64,000 nucleotides of DNA. It comes from Variovorax sp. RA8. GTDB lineage: Bacteria; Pseudomonadota; Gammaproteobacteria; Burkholderiales; Burkholderiaceae_C. Location: contig NZ_LR594662.1 in NCBI RefSeq assembly GCF_901827175.1, positions 6,138,001-6,202,000 on the forward strand, written 5' to 3'. Shown one piece after another: positions 47,185-56,025 of this stretch. The notes under the pieces are model-generated. The model searched no databases and was not told where the DNA came from. It saw only the letters and a program-made list of their open reading frames with translations. Position 1 is the first letter of the stretch. Each line of letters begins with the position of its first letter. The translations under genes were made by a program, and so were the position numbers.

Positions 47185-48204
47185 CTCGACGATCATCGGC
47201 GCCAGCTGCAGCCCGTTGCGCACCTGCTCGGCCATGTCGCGCGCCTGGTCGCGCGAAGCGTAAGGCCCGGCCTGCAACCGATAGGTGCCGCGCTCGGCGA
47301 ACACGTTGAGCGCGCCCGCCAACACGGGCAGGCTGCGCGCCACCTGCTGCTGGAAGCGCTCCACGCCATCACGCTGGCTGAAGGCGCCGAGCTGGACCCA
47401 GAAGCCCGATGCCGGCGCGACCGGCGGCGATTCGGCGGCCGGGGCCGGCACCGGCTCGGACGAGGGTGCCGGCAGCGGCGGCAGGGTATCCAGCTCCCGC
47501 ACTTCCGCGCGCGGCGCGGCCACGACCGGCGAGGTCAGCGCCGCGGGCACGGCGACGGCATCGGCGGCGCCCGGGGTGGCGGGGGCCGCGGCAAGCGCCA
47601 CCGGCGCCTGGGCCGGCGCCGCCTGCGCCAGCGCTGTGTCCCCGCGCCGCCAGGTGCCGGCGCGGATGTCCGCATTGGTGATGCGCTCGATCTCCACCGG
47701 CGCAACCCCGCGCAGCAGGTCGAGCTTGTAGGCCGCGGTGTAGCTCAGGTCGATGATGCGGTCGTCGTGGAAGGGCCCGCGGTCGTTCACCCGCACGATC
47801 ACCTCGCGCCCGTTGGCCGGGTTGCGCACCCGCACGTAGCTGGGCAGCGGCAAGGTCTTGTGGGCGGCCGTCATCGCGTACATGTCGTAGGGCTCGCCGC
47901 TGGCGGTGGATTGCGCGTGGAACTTGCGGCCGTACCAGGAGGCGAGGCCGGTCTCGCGCCAGGGCCGGTCGTCGGTGATCGGCACGTAGGAGCGGCCCAG
48001 CACCACATAGGGTTTGCTGGTGCCGCCGCTGCCGCGGATCGCTTCGACGCGCGGCTCGGCATCGGGCATCTGGCCCAGGCCGGGGGGCGGGTTGGCGTCG
48101 GGGCCGTCGCGGCCGATGCCGGAGCCGCGCGGCCCGCTGGCGCAGCCCGCCAGCAGCACCAGTGCCGCGCCGACAGCCAGCGCGAGGACGCGTGCGTCAG
48201 CCAA
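47176..48204 (-). CDS. rlpA: Septal ring lytic transglycosylase RlpA (lipoprotein, SPOR domain)
   Basis: RlpA cleaves denuded septal peptidoglycan. The 342 residues have a lipoprotein signal (LVLLAGC, Cys near residue 21) and a double-psi beta-barrel domain (about 85-180, ASWYGRKFHAQSTASGE, RVNDRGPFHDDRIIDLS). An Ala/Pro-rich linker and a C-terminal SPOR domain (about 268-342, FWVQLGAFSQRDG) follow. The only workable start is TTG at 48204, overlapping the glnE stop by 8 bases. This suggests translational coupling and a weak start. Confidence 0.92.
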   Translation of the reverse strand: MADARVLALAVGAALVLLAGCASGPRGSGIGRDGPDANPPPGLGQMPDAEPRVEAIRGSGGTSKPYVVLGRSYVPITDDRPWRETGLASWYGRKFHAQSTASGEPYDMYAMTAAHKTLPLPSYVRVRNPANGREVIVRVNDRGPFHDDRIIDLSYTAAYKLDLLRGVAPVEIERITNADIRAGTWRRGDTALAQAAPAQAPVALAAAPATPGAADAVAVPAALTSPVVAAPRAEVRELDTLPPLPAPSSEPVPAPAAESPPVAPASGFWVQLGAFSQRDGVERFQQQVARSLPVLAGALNVFAERGTYRLQAGPYASRDQARDMAEQVRNGLQLAPMIVERR

Positions 48205-51001
48205 ACACCGCCTTCCACAGGGCCAGCATGGCTTCGCGCTCGGCCGCCAACGCGCTCATCGGCACCTGCGTCGGCTCTTCGTTGAGCCGCGCCCGGTGCT
48301 GCACGCGGCGCAGCTCGCGGTAGGCCGCGGCGGCGTTGCGGCCGATGCCCTCGGGCAGCAAGCCGGCCTCCTCGGCCCGGACCAGCAGCGCGATGTTGCC
48401 CACGTTCGGGATCAGCTCGGGATGGGCCTTCGCTTCCGAGAGCACCAGGAACTGGACCGCGAACTCGGCATCCACCATGCCGCCGGGGCTGTGCTTGACG
48501 TCGAAGCGATCGGCCTTGACCGGCCGCGCGGCACGCACCTTCTCGCGCATCGCGACGATCTCGGCCTTGAGCGCGGCGCGGTCGCGCGGCGCCGTAATGA
48601 CGGCCTCGCGGATGCGGTCGAAGCGGTCGCACAGCGAGCAGTCGCCGCTGTCTTCGGGCCCCGAAGCCATGTCCACGAAGCGCGCGCGCGTCATGGCCTG
48701 GTGCTCCCAGGTCCAGGCGGTGTTGCTGCCGCGGCCCAGCTGGTATTTCTCGTAGGCGTCGAAGCTGGTGGTGAGCAGGCCCGAGTTGCCGTTGGGCCGC
48801 AGCGCCGTGTCGATCTCGAACAGGTCGCCCTCCCGGGTCTTGACCGTCAGCCAGTTGATGAGCTTGCGCACGTAGGCCGCATAGACCTCTCCGGCGCGCT
48901 CGTCGTCGTCGTCGTAGACGAACACGATGTCCAGGTCGCTGCCGTAGCCGAGCTCCTTGCCGCCCAGTTTTCCGTACCCGATGATCGCGAAGCGCGGGGT
49001 CTCGCGGTGCGGGTTGCGCACGTGCGGCCAGCACCAGCGCGCGGTCACGCGCAGCACCGCGTCGGCCAGCGCGCTCAGGTCATCGGCCACCTGCTCGACC
49101 GTGATGCGGCCCTCGACGTCGCGCGCCAGCGTGCGGAACAGCTCGGCGTGGTGCGCGTGGCGCAGCAGGTTGAGCAGGCGCTCCTCGTCGGCCTCGCCGG
49201 TCTGGCGCAGCGACAGGTGGCGCGCTTCCAGCTCGCGCTCGAACTCGGCGGCCGAGAAGCGGCCGGCCAGCATTTCATGGCTTGCGAGCTCGTCGATCAC
49301 GCCCGGGTGCTGCATCAGGTAGCGCGCCGGCCAGCGCGCCGAGCCCAGCAGGCGCAGCAGCCGCTCCTGCACCGCCGGGCGCTCGACCAGCAGCGCAATG
49401 TAGTTCTCGCGGCGCATCAGCGGCTCGATCCAATCGACCCAGCGCATTGCGCCGTCGATGTGGTGGGCGATCTCGCCAGGGCCTTCGCCGTCGGGCTCCC
49501 GCAGCCATTGGCCGGTGCGCTGCACCAGCTGGCGCAGACGTGCGCGGGTCTCGTCGCGCAGGGCCTGCACGCGCGGGCTGTCGCGCCACGCCTGGATGCG
49601 TTCTGCAAAGGGCGCCGGCAACGCCTCGATCAGGTCGCCCAGGTCGGCCGGGACGGTGCCGGCCGCCGCGCCGTTGCAGCGCTTGCAGGGCGCCTTCGTG
49701 CCGCCGAGCAGCTTGTCGAACTCCTGGGCCACGAACTCGCGATGCGCATCGAGCTGCGCCAGGAAGGGGCAGCAGCCCTCGTACCCGAGCGTGCGCGCGA
49801 TCCAGCGCAGGTCCTCGTCCTGCACCGGCAGCACATGGGTCTGCTGGTCGTCCAGGTATTGGATGCGGTGCTCCACGCGACGCAGGAACTCGTAGGCCGC
49901 GGCCAGCGCGTCGGCCGTTTCCTGCGGCATCAGGTTGGCGCGCGCCAGGCGCTGCAGCGCATCGAGCGTGGGTCGGGTGCGCAGCTCGGGGAACTGCCCG
50001 CCGCGCACCACCTGCAGCAGTTGCACGATGAACTCGATCTCGCGGATGCCCCCGCGCGAGAGCTTGACGTCGTTGGCACGCTCAGGCCGCCCGGCGCTGC
50101 GGCGCGCGGCCTGCTCGCGGATCTGCCGGTGCAGGGTGCGCAGCGAGTCGAACACGCTGTAGTCCAGGTAGCGCCGGAACACGAAGGGCAGCACCACGCC
50201 GCGCAGGGCCTGGGCCGAACAGTCCGCGATCACGCTCTGCGGCGCCACCACCCGGCTCTTGAGCCAGGCAAAGCGCTCCCATTCGCGCCCCTGCACCTGG
50301 AAATACTCCTCCAGCGCATCGAGCGAGACCACGCTCGGTCCCGAGTTGCCGTTGGGCCGCAGCGCGAGGTCGACGCGGAACACGAAGCCGTGCTCGGTGG
50401 TGTCGCCCACCAGCGCATAGATGCGCTTGACGGCGCGCGAGAAGAACTCCTGGTTCGCCAGCCGCGCGCGCCCCTGCGCGTCGCCCACCGTCTCGCCGTC
50501 GTGGTCGTAGAGGTAGATCAGGTCGATGTCGCTCGACACGTTGAGCTCGCGCGCGCCGAGCTTGCCCATGCCCACCACCCAGAGCTGGGCGTGCTGGCCA
50601 TCGGGGCCGAGCGGTGTGCCGTGCGTGGCCTCGAGCTCGGCGCAGGCCTCGCGGCAGGCGATGTCGAGGGCGAACTCGGCGAGCTCGGTGACCGCGGTCG
50701 TGACCACCGCCAGCGCTGCCTGTTGTTCGCAGTCGAGCGTGACCAGCCGCTCCATCACGAGTTGCCGCACGATGCGCAACGCATCGGCCACGCCGTCTCC
50801 GCGTTCGCGCAGCGCGTCGTAGGCCTGCGCCATGGTGGCGCGCCGCGGTTCGCCGGCCGCCAGCAGTGCCAGTTCGCCGGCGTAGCGCCGGCGCAGGCGC
50901 TGCACGAAACGCGAAGAGGCCGCGAACGGCATCTGCGGCGCATCCGCTGCGCCGCCTTCAGTATGGGTATCGGTGGAACCGGGTGGGAGGCTCGCAGTCA
51001 T
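48197..51001 (-). CDS. glnE: Bifunctional glutamine synthetase adenylyltransferase/deadenylase
   Basis: GlnE adds and removes AMP on glutamine synthetase in response to PII. The 934 residues contain two nucleotidyltransferase domains: the N-terminal deadenylase with GARELNVSSDIDLIYLYDHD, and the C-terminal adenylylase with GKELGYGSDLDIVFVYDDDD. Helical linkers lie between and after. The ATG at 51001 is taken because sequence upstream is antisense to yhdP. Only 25 bases separate it from the divergent yhdP start. Confidence 0.96.
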   Translation of the reverse strand: MTASLPPGSTDTHTEGGAADAPQMPFAASSRFVQRLRRRYAGELALLAAGEPRRATMAQAYDALRERGDGVADALRIVRQLVMERLVTLDCEQQAALAVVTTAVTELAEFALDIACREACAELEATHGTPLGPDGQHAQLWVVGMGKLGARELNVSSDIDLIYLYDHDGETVGDAQGRARLANQEFFSRAVKRIYALVGDTTEHGFVFRVDLALRPNGNSGPSVVSLDALEEYFQVQGREWERFAWLKSRVVAPQSVIADCSAQALRGVVLPFVFRRYLDYSVFDSLRTLHRQIREQAARRSAGRPERANDVKLSRGGIREIEFIVQLLQVVRGGQFPELRTRPTLDALQRLARANLMPQETADALAAAYEFLRRVEHRIQYLDDQQTHVLPVQDEDLRWIARTLGYEGCCPFLAQLDAHREFVAQEFDKLLGGTKAPCKRCNGAAAGTVPADLGDLIEALPAPFAERIQAWRDSPRVQALRDETRARLRQLVQRTGQWLREPDGEGPGEIAHHIDGAMRWVDWIEPLMRRENYIALLVERPAVQERLLRLLGSARWPARYLMQHPGVIDELASHEMLAGRFSAAEFERELEARHLSLRQTGEADEERLLNLLRHAHHAELFRTLARDVEGRITVEQVADDLSALADAVLRVTARWCWPHVRNPHRETPRFAIIGYGKLGGKELGYGSDLDIVFVYDDDDERAGEVYAAYVRKLINWLTVKTREGDLFEIDTALRPNGNSGLLTTSFDAYEKYQLGRGSNTAWTWEHQAMTRARFVDMASGPEDSGDCSLCDRFDRIREAVITAPRDRAALKAEIVAMREKVRAARPVKADRFDVKHSPGGMVDAEFAVQFLVLSEAKAHPELIPNVGNIALLVRAEEAGLLPEGIGRNAAAAYRELRRVQHRARLNEEPTQVPMSALAAEREAMLALWKAVFG

Positions 51002-51026
51002 AATTCCTGTCACAGCGCGATCCTCA

Positions 51027-54000
51027 ATGAACGACACGACGTCTTCCCCTTCACGTCTGCTCAAGATCACCGCTGTGGCGGCACGCTGGTTGTTGGCTTT
51101 GCTGATCGGTGCATGGCTGATGCTCGCGCTGTCAGTGCTGGTCCTACACGCTTGGATTGTGCCGCGAATCGGGGAGTACCGTGGCGCGCTGGAAGCGCAG
51201 GCCAGCAAGGCCATCGGGGTACCGGTGCGCATCGGCTCGATCACCGCCAAGGGCGGTACCCTGTTTCCCAGCTTCGAGCTGCGCGAGGTCGTGCTGCACG
51301 ACCCGCAGCAGCGCGAGGCCCTGCGCCTGGCGCGCGTGGTGGCCAGCGTCTCGCCGCGCTCGCTGTGGCGCCTGAACTTCGAGCAGGTCTACATCGAGCG
51401 TCCCGAGCTGGAGGTGCGCCGCGACGCCGCCGGCAAGCTGCACGTGGCCGGCCTCAGCATGGACACCGACACCACCGGCGAGAGCCGCGGGGCCGACTGG
51501 TTCTTCGCCCAGCGCGAGTTCGTGATCCAGGGCGGCATCGTGCGCTGGATCGACGAGAGCCGCGGCGCCCCGTCGCTCCTGCTGTCCGATGTGCAGTTCA
51601 TCGCCCGCAACGGCTCGCGCAGCCACACGATGCGGCTGGATGCCACGCCGCCGCCCGGCTGGGGCGAGCGCTTCAGCCTGCGCGGCGCATTCCGCCAGCC
51701 CCTGCTGTCGGTGCGCAGCGGCAACTGGCAGAGCTGGGACGGCGTGGCTTACGCCGAGCTGCCGCGCATCGACATCCGGCAGCTGGGCCAGTACGTGACG
51801 CTCGACGCCCGCATCCGCGAAGGCGACGGTGCGCTGCGGATCTGGGCCGATATCGACGACGGCCAGATCGCCGGCGGCACGGCCGACCTGGCGCTGCTGC
51901 GGGTGGATGCCTCGCTGGGCAAGTCGCTCGAGCCGCTGGTCCTGCGCGACGTCACCGGCCGGCTGGCCGGGCGCATGACGCAGGAGGCCCAGGAGTTCTC
52001 CACCACCGACCTGCAGTTCCAGACGCCCGACGGCATGCGATGGCCGGGCGGGAACCTCTGGTTCCAGCACTTGCCTGCGAAGGGCCGGGTCGCCGAGCGC
52101 GGCGCGTTGCGCGCCGACCGGCTGGACCTCGCGGCGCTGGCCATGATCGCCGACCGGCTGCCCTTGGACGCCAAGAGCCGCAAGCTGATCGACGGCCTGG
52201 TGCCGCGCGGCCTGGTCGAGCGCATCGATGCCAGTTGGCAGGGCCCGCTGGGCGCGCCGGACAGGTATCAGGCGCGGGGCCGCGTCAGCGGCTTCGGCGT
52301 CGCGTCGCGGTCCGCCGAGACCGTCGCCATGCCGGCGGCCCGGGTGGTCCCCGCGCCGCGTTCCTCCGCGCCGGCTGCAGCGGCGAATGCCGCAGCACCG
52401 CCGCCGGCCGGTGCGCCCGGCATCCGCGGCGCCACCATCGATTTCGACGCCACCCAGGCCGGCGGCAGCGCTGCACTGAGCATCGCCAACGGTGCGCTGG
52501 ACTTCCCGGGCGTGTTCGAGGAACCGGTGATCGCGATCGACCAGCTGTCCGCCCAGCTCTCGTGGAAGATCGACGACGACAAGTCCCAGCTCCAGGTTTC
52601 GGGTCTCCGGTTCGCCAACGCCGATGCCGAGGGCGAGGCGCAGGCCAGCTGGCGCACCAGCGACCCTGCCAGCTCGAGCAGCCGTGCGCGCTTCCCCGGC
52701 GTGCTCGACCTGCAGGGCAAGCTCACGCGCGCCGACGGCACCCGCGTCTATCGCTACCTGCCGCAGCACATCCCGAAGGAAACGCGCGACTACGTGCGCG
52801 ACGCCGTGCAGAAGGGCAGCGCCAGCGCGGTGGACTTCAAGGTCAAGGGCGACCTGCACGACATGCCCTTCACCGACCCGAAGCTGGGCGACTTCCGCAT
52901 TGCCGCGCGGGTGGGGGACGTGCACTACGCCTACGCGCCGCCGGTGGCCGGCTCGGAGAAGAACTGGCCGGCCCTGACGGGCGTGAGCGGCGAGCTGGTC
53001 TTCGAGCGGGCGGGCATGCAGGTGCGCAACGCCCGCGGGCGCATCGCGGGCGCGCCCGGCATCGAGGTGACCAAGGCCGAGGCCCAGATCCCCGACCTGG
53101 ACCACCATGCGCCGCTGCTCAAGGTCGACGCCCAGGCCAAGGGGCCCCTGGCCGAGCTGCTGCGCGCCGGATCGCCGTTGGCGGGCGAGGCCGGCCCTGC
53201 CCTGGCGGGCGCGCGCGCCACCGGCAATGCGGACTACCGGCTGCGCCTGGAGCTGCCGCTGTCCGCCATGGACAAGGCCAAGGTGCAGGCCAGCGTCGCC
53301 CTGGCCGACAACGACATCCAGATCCTGCCCGAGGCTCCCACCCTGGGCCAGGCGCGCGGCACGCTGAGCTTCACCGAGGGCGGCTTCTCGCTGGCCGGCG
53401 TGCAGGCGCGCGCACTCGGCGGCGCCTTGCGCATCGAGGGCGCGGGCCGCTGGGGCGCCGTGCAGGAGTTGAATCTGCGCGCCCAGGGCAATGCCAGCGC
53501 CGAGGGCATGCGCGCAGCGCGCGAGGTCGACTGGCTGGCGCGCCTGGCCCGGCACGCCAGCGGCAGCACCCCCTACACCGCCACCTTCTCGATGCGCGAC
53601 GGCGCCTCCGAGTTCTCGCTGGCCAGCAGTCTGCAGGGCCTGGGGCTGCAACTGCCCGCGCCGCTGGCCAAGCCGCCGGAGGACCCGATGCCGCTTGCGA
53701 TCGAGAAAAAGATCGTGCAACGCGAAACCCGCGCCGGCGCCACCCCGCTGCTACAGGACCGGCTCTCGGTCGAGCTGGCCCGCGTCGGCTCGGCCTCCTA
53801 CGTGCGCGACATTTCCGGAAGCGAAGCCCGGGTGCTGCGCGGCGGCATCGGCATCGGCCTGTCCGCGGGCGAATCCGCGGCGCCGCCCGAGCGCGGCGTG
53901 CTCGCCAACATCCAGCTCGCGCGCGTCGACGTGCCCGCCTGGCAGGCCCTGTTCGGCGACACCACCGGCAAGCCGGCCGAGGCGACCGAGGGCGGCGACG

Positions 54001-55148
54001 ACGCCTCGGCCTACCTGCCCACCATCCTCGCACTGCGCGCGCAGGAGCTCGCCATCGGCGGCCGCACGCTGCACAACGTGGTGCTCGGCGGCACCCGCGA
54101 GGGCACGCTCTGGCACGCCAACATCGATGCCACCGAGCTCAGCGGCTATGCCGAGTACCGCAGCGCGCAGGCGGGGCGCCTGTACGCGCGGCTGGCGCGC
54201 CTGAAGATCGCGCCCAGCACAGCCAACGCGGTCGAGTCGCTGCTGGACGAGCAGCCGAGCACGCTGCCCGCGCTGGACATCGTGGTCGACGACTTCGAGC
54301 TGCTGGGCCGGCGCCTGGGCCGTGCCGAGATCGATGCAGTCAACCGCGGCGGCGCTGGGCGCGAGTGGCGGCTCAACAAGCTGGCTTTCACCACACCCGA
54401 AGCCAGCTTCACCGCGCAGGGCGCCTGGGCTGCCGCGCCCGCCGGAACCGGCGCGCGCGGGCGCGGCGAGCCGCGCCGCACCACCATGGACTTCAAGCTC
54501 GACATCGCAGACGCCGGCGGCCTGCTCGGGCGCTTCGGCATGAAGGACGTGATACGCGCCGGCCGCGGGCGGCTCGAGGGCCAGGTGCACTGGAGCGGCT
54601 CGCCCTTCGCGCTCGACTATCCCAGCCTGGGCGGCCAGTTGAAGATCGATGTCGAGTCCGGCCAGTTCCTCAAGGCCGAGCCCGGCATCGCCAAGCTGCT
54701 CGGCGTGCTGAGCCTGCAAGCCCTGCCGCGGCGCCTGACGCTCGATTTCCGCGACGTGTTCAGCCAGGGCTTCAGCTTCGACTTCCTGCGCGGCGACGCC
54801 CGCATCAACCAGGGCGTGGCCAGCACCAACAACCTGCAGATGAAGGGCGTCAACGCCGCGGTGCTGATGGACGGCTCGGCCGACATCGCCCGAGAGACGC
54901 AGAGCCTGAGGGTGGTCGTGGTGCCCGAGATCAACGCCGGCACCGCCGCGCTGGTCGCGACCGCGATCAACCCAGCGATCGGGCTCGGCACCTTCCTGGC
55001 CCAGATGGTGCTGAGCCGGCCGCTCATCGCCGCTGCCACGCAGGAGTTCCAGATCGACGGCACCTGGGCCGATCCCAAGATCACCAAGATCCCGCGCCGG
55101 CTGTTGCCGGCAGCGCAGGGCGCGCCGGCCGCGCCCGCGGTACGCTGA
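51027..55148 (+). CDS. YhdP family AsmA-like phospholipid transport protein
   Basis: YhdP is a long inner-membrane-anchored periplasmic protein that helps move phospholipids to the outer membrane. The 1373 residues have one N-terminal TM (about 15-45) and a long beta-rich body in the repeating-groove style. The C-terminal AsmA-like region (about 1150-1360) contains LEGQVHWSGSPFALDYPSL and VVVPEINAGTAALVATAINP. Length and ends match the family. It is followed 56 bases later by a nitrilase-family gene in the same direction. Confidence 0.93.
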   Translation: MNDTTSSPSRLLKITAVAARWLLALLIGAWLMLALSVLVLHAWIVPRIGEYRGALEAQASKAIGVPVRIGSITAKGGTLFPSFELREVVLHDPQQREALRLARVVASVSPRSLWRLNFEQVYIERPELEVRRDAAGKLHVAGLSMDTDTTGESRGADWFFAQREFVIQGGIVRWIDESRGAPSLLLSDVQFIARNGSRSHTMRLDATPPPGWGERFSLRGAFRQPLLSVRSGNWQSWDGVAYAELPRIDIRQLGQYVTLDARIREGDGALRIWADIDDGQIAGGTADLALLRVDASLGKSLEPLVLRDVTGRLAGRMTQEAQEFSTTDLQFQTPDGMRWPGGNLWFQHLPAKGRVAERGALRADRLDLAALAMIADRLPLDAKSRKLIDGLVPRGLVERIDASWQGPLGAPDRYQARGRVSGFGVASRSAETVAMPAARVVPAPRSSAPAAAANAAAPPPAGAPGIRGATIDFDATQAGGSAALSIANGALDFPGVFEEPVIAIDQLSAQLSWKIDDDKSQLQVSGLRFANADAEGEAQASWRTSDPASSSSRARFPGVLDLQGKLTRADGTRVYRYLPQHIPKETRDYVRDAVQKGSASAVDFKVKGDLHDMPFTDPKLGDFRIAARVGDVHYAYAPPVAGSEKNWPALTGVSGELVFERAGMQVRNARGRIAGAPGIEVTKAEAQIPDLDHHAPLLKVDAQAKGPLAELLRAGSPLAGEAGPALAGARATGNADYRLRLELPLSAMDKAKVQASVALADNDIQILPEAPTLGQARGTLSFTEGGFSLAGVQARALGGALRIEGAGRWGAVQELNLRAQGNASAEGMRAAREVDWLARLARHASGSTPYTATFSMRDGASEFSLASSLQGLGLQLPAPLAKPPEDPMPLAIEKKIVQRETRAGATPLLQDRLSVELARVGSASYVRDISGSEARVLRGGIGIGLSAGESAAPPERGVLANIQLARVDVPAWQALFGDTTGKPAEATEGGDDASAYLPTILALRAQELAIGGRTLHNVVLGGTREGTLWHANIDATELSGYAEYRSAQAGRLYARLARLKIAPSTANAVESLLDEQPSTLPALDIVVDDFELLGRRLGRAEIDAVNRGGAGREWRLNKLAFTTPEASFTAQGAWAAAPAGTGARGRGEPRRTTMDFKLDIADAGGLLGRFGMKDVIRAGRGRLEGQVHWSGSPFALDYPSLGGQLKIDVESGQFLKAEPGIAKLLGVLSLQALPRRLTLDFRDVFSQGFSFDFLRGDARINQGVASTNNLQMKGVNAAVLMDGSADIARETQSLRVVVVPEINAGTAALVATAINPAIGLGTFLAQMVLSRPLIAAATQEFQIDGTWADPKITKIPRRLLPAAQGAPAAPAVR

Positions 55149-55204
55149 GGCAGGACGAACTCCAGGCACACAAACTCCAAGCACAAAGAGAAAACGGAGC
55201 GCTC

Positions 55205-56020
55205 ATGAAAGTTGCCGCCATCCAGATGGTCTCGGCCATCGCACGCGAGGCCAATCTCGCCCGCGCCCATGCGCTGCTCGGCGAGGCCGCCGCCGGCGGC
55301 GCCGAGCTGGCCGTGCTGCCCGAGTACTTCTGCATGATGGGCGCGCGCGACACCGACAAGCTGGGCCTGCGCGAGACCGCCGGCGCCGGCACGGTGCAGG
55401 GCTTCCTGGCCGACGCAGCGCGCGAGTTCGGGCTGTGGATCGTCGGCGGCACGCTGCCGCTGGAGACCGGCGACGAGCGCCACGTGTTCAACAGCTCCCT
55501 GGCCTATTCGCCGGACGGCGAGCACGTGGCGCGCTACGACAAGATCCACCTCTTCTTCTACGACAACGGCCGCGAACGCTACGACGAGCGCCGCGTGATC
55601 GCTCCCGGCGCCGAGCCGGTGTGCTTCGACCTGCCCTCGCGCGACGGCCATCGCTGGCGCATCGGCATGAGCGTGTGCTACGACCTGCGCTTTCCCGAGC
55701 TCTACCGCGAGCTCGCGCGCCAAGGCGCCGAGCTGCTGCTGGTGCCCAGCGCCTTCACCCACACCACCGGCTCGGCCCACTGGGAGGTGCTCCTGCGCGC
55801 ACGCGCCATCGAGAACCTCTGCTGGGTCGTCGCCCCGGCCCAGGGCGGCACCCACGAGAACGGGCGCCGGACCTGGGGCCAGTCGATGGTGGTCGACCCC
55901 TGGGGCGAGGTGGTCGCGCAGCGCGCGGTCGAGGAGGGCGTGGTGAGCTTCGAGCTCGACGCCCGGCAGGTCGAGCACGCGCGCACCCAATTGCCGGCAC
56001 TCTCGCATCGGGTGCTCTGA
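55205..56020 (+). CDS. Carbon-nitrogen hydrolase (Nit/omega-amidase type)
   Basis: The 271 residues carry the full nitrilase-superfamily triad: E40 in [10 protein letters not shown]113 in YDKIHLFF, C158 in [12 protein letters not shown]. The wording matches the Nit1/Nit2 branch, which cleans up deaminated glutathione or alpha-ketoglutaramate. Which substrate applies cannot be told. The ATG at 55205 has a GGAGCG site. yhdP-nitrilase order is common in related genomes. Confidence 0.92.
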   Translation: MKVAAIQMVSAIAREANLARAHALLGEAAAGGAELAVLPEYFCMMGARDTDKLGLRETAGAGTVQGFLADAAREFGLWIVGGTLPLETGDERHVFNSSLAYSPDGEHVARYDKIHLFFYDNGRERYDERRVIAPGAEPVCFDLPSRDGHRWRIGMSVCYDLRFPELYRELARQGAELLLVPSAFTHTTGSAHWEVLLRARAIENLCWVVAPAQGGTHENGRRTWGQSMVVDPWGEVVAQRAVEEGVVSFELDARQVEHARTQLPALSHRVL

Positions 56021-56025
56021 AGAAG

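Noticed and set aside
48014..55204. Plus-strand frame of more than 2000 codons running into the nitrilase gene
   Set aside because: It runs antisense to rlpA and glnE and out of frame across yhdP. The translation is low-complexity Ala/Arg/Gly sequence, and only the nitrilase part from 55205 is real.
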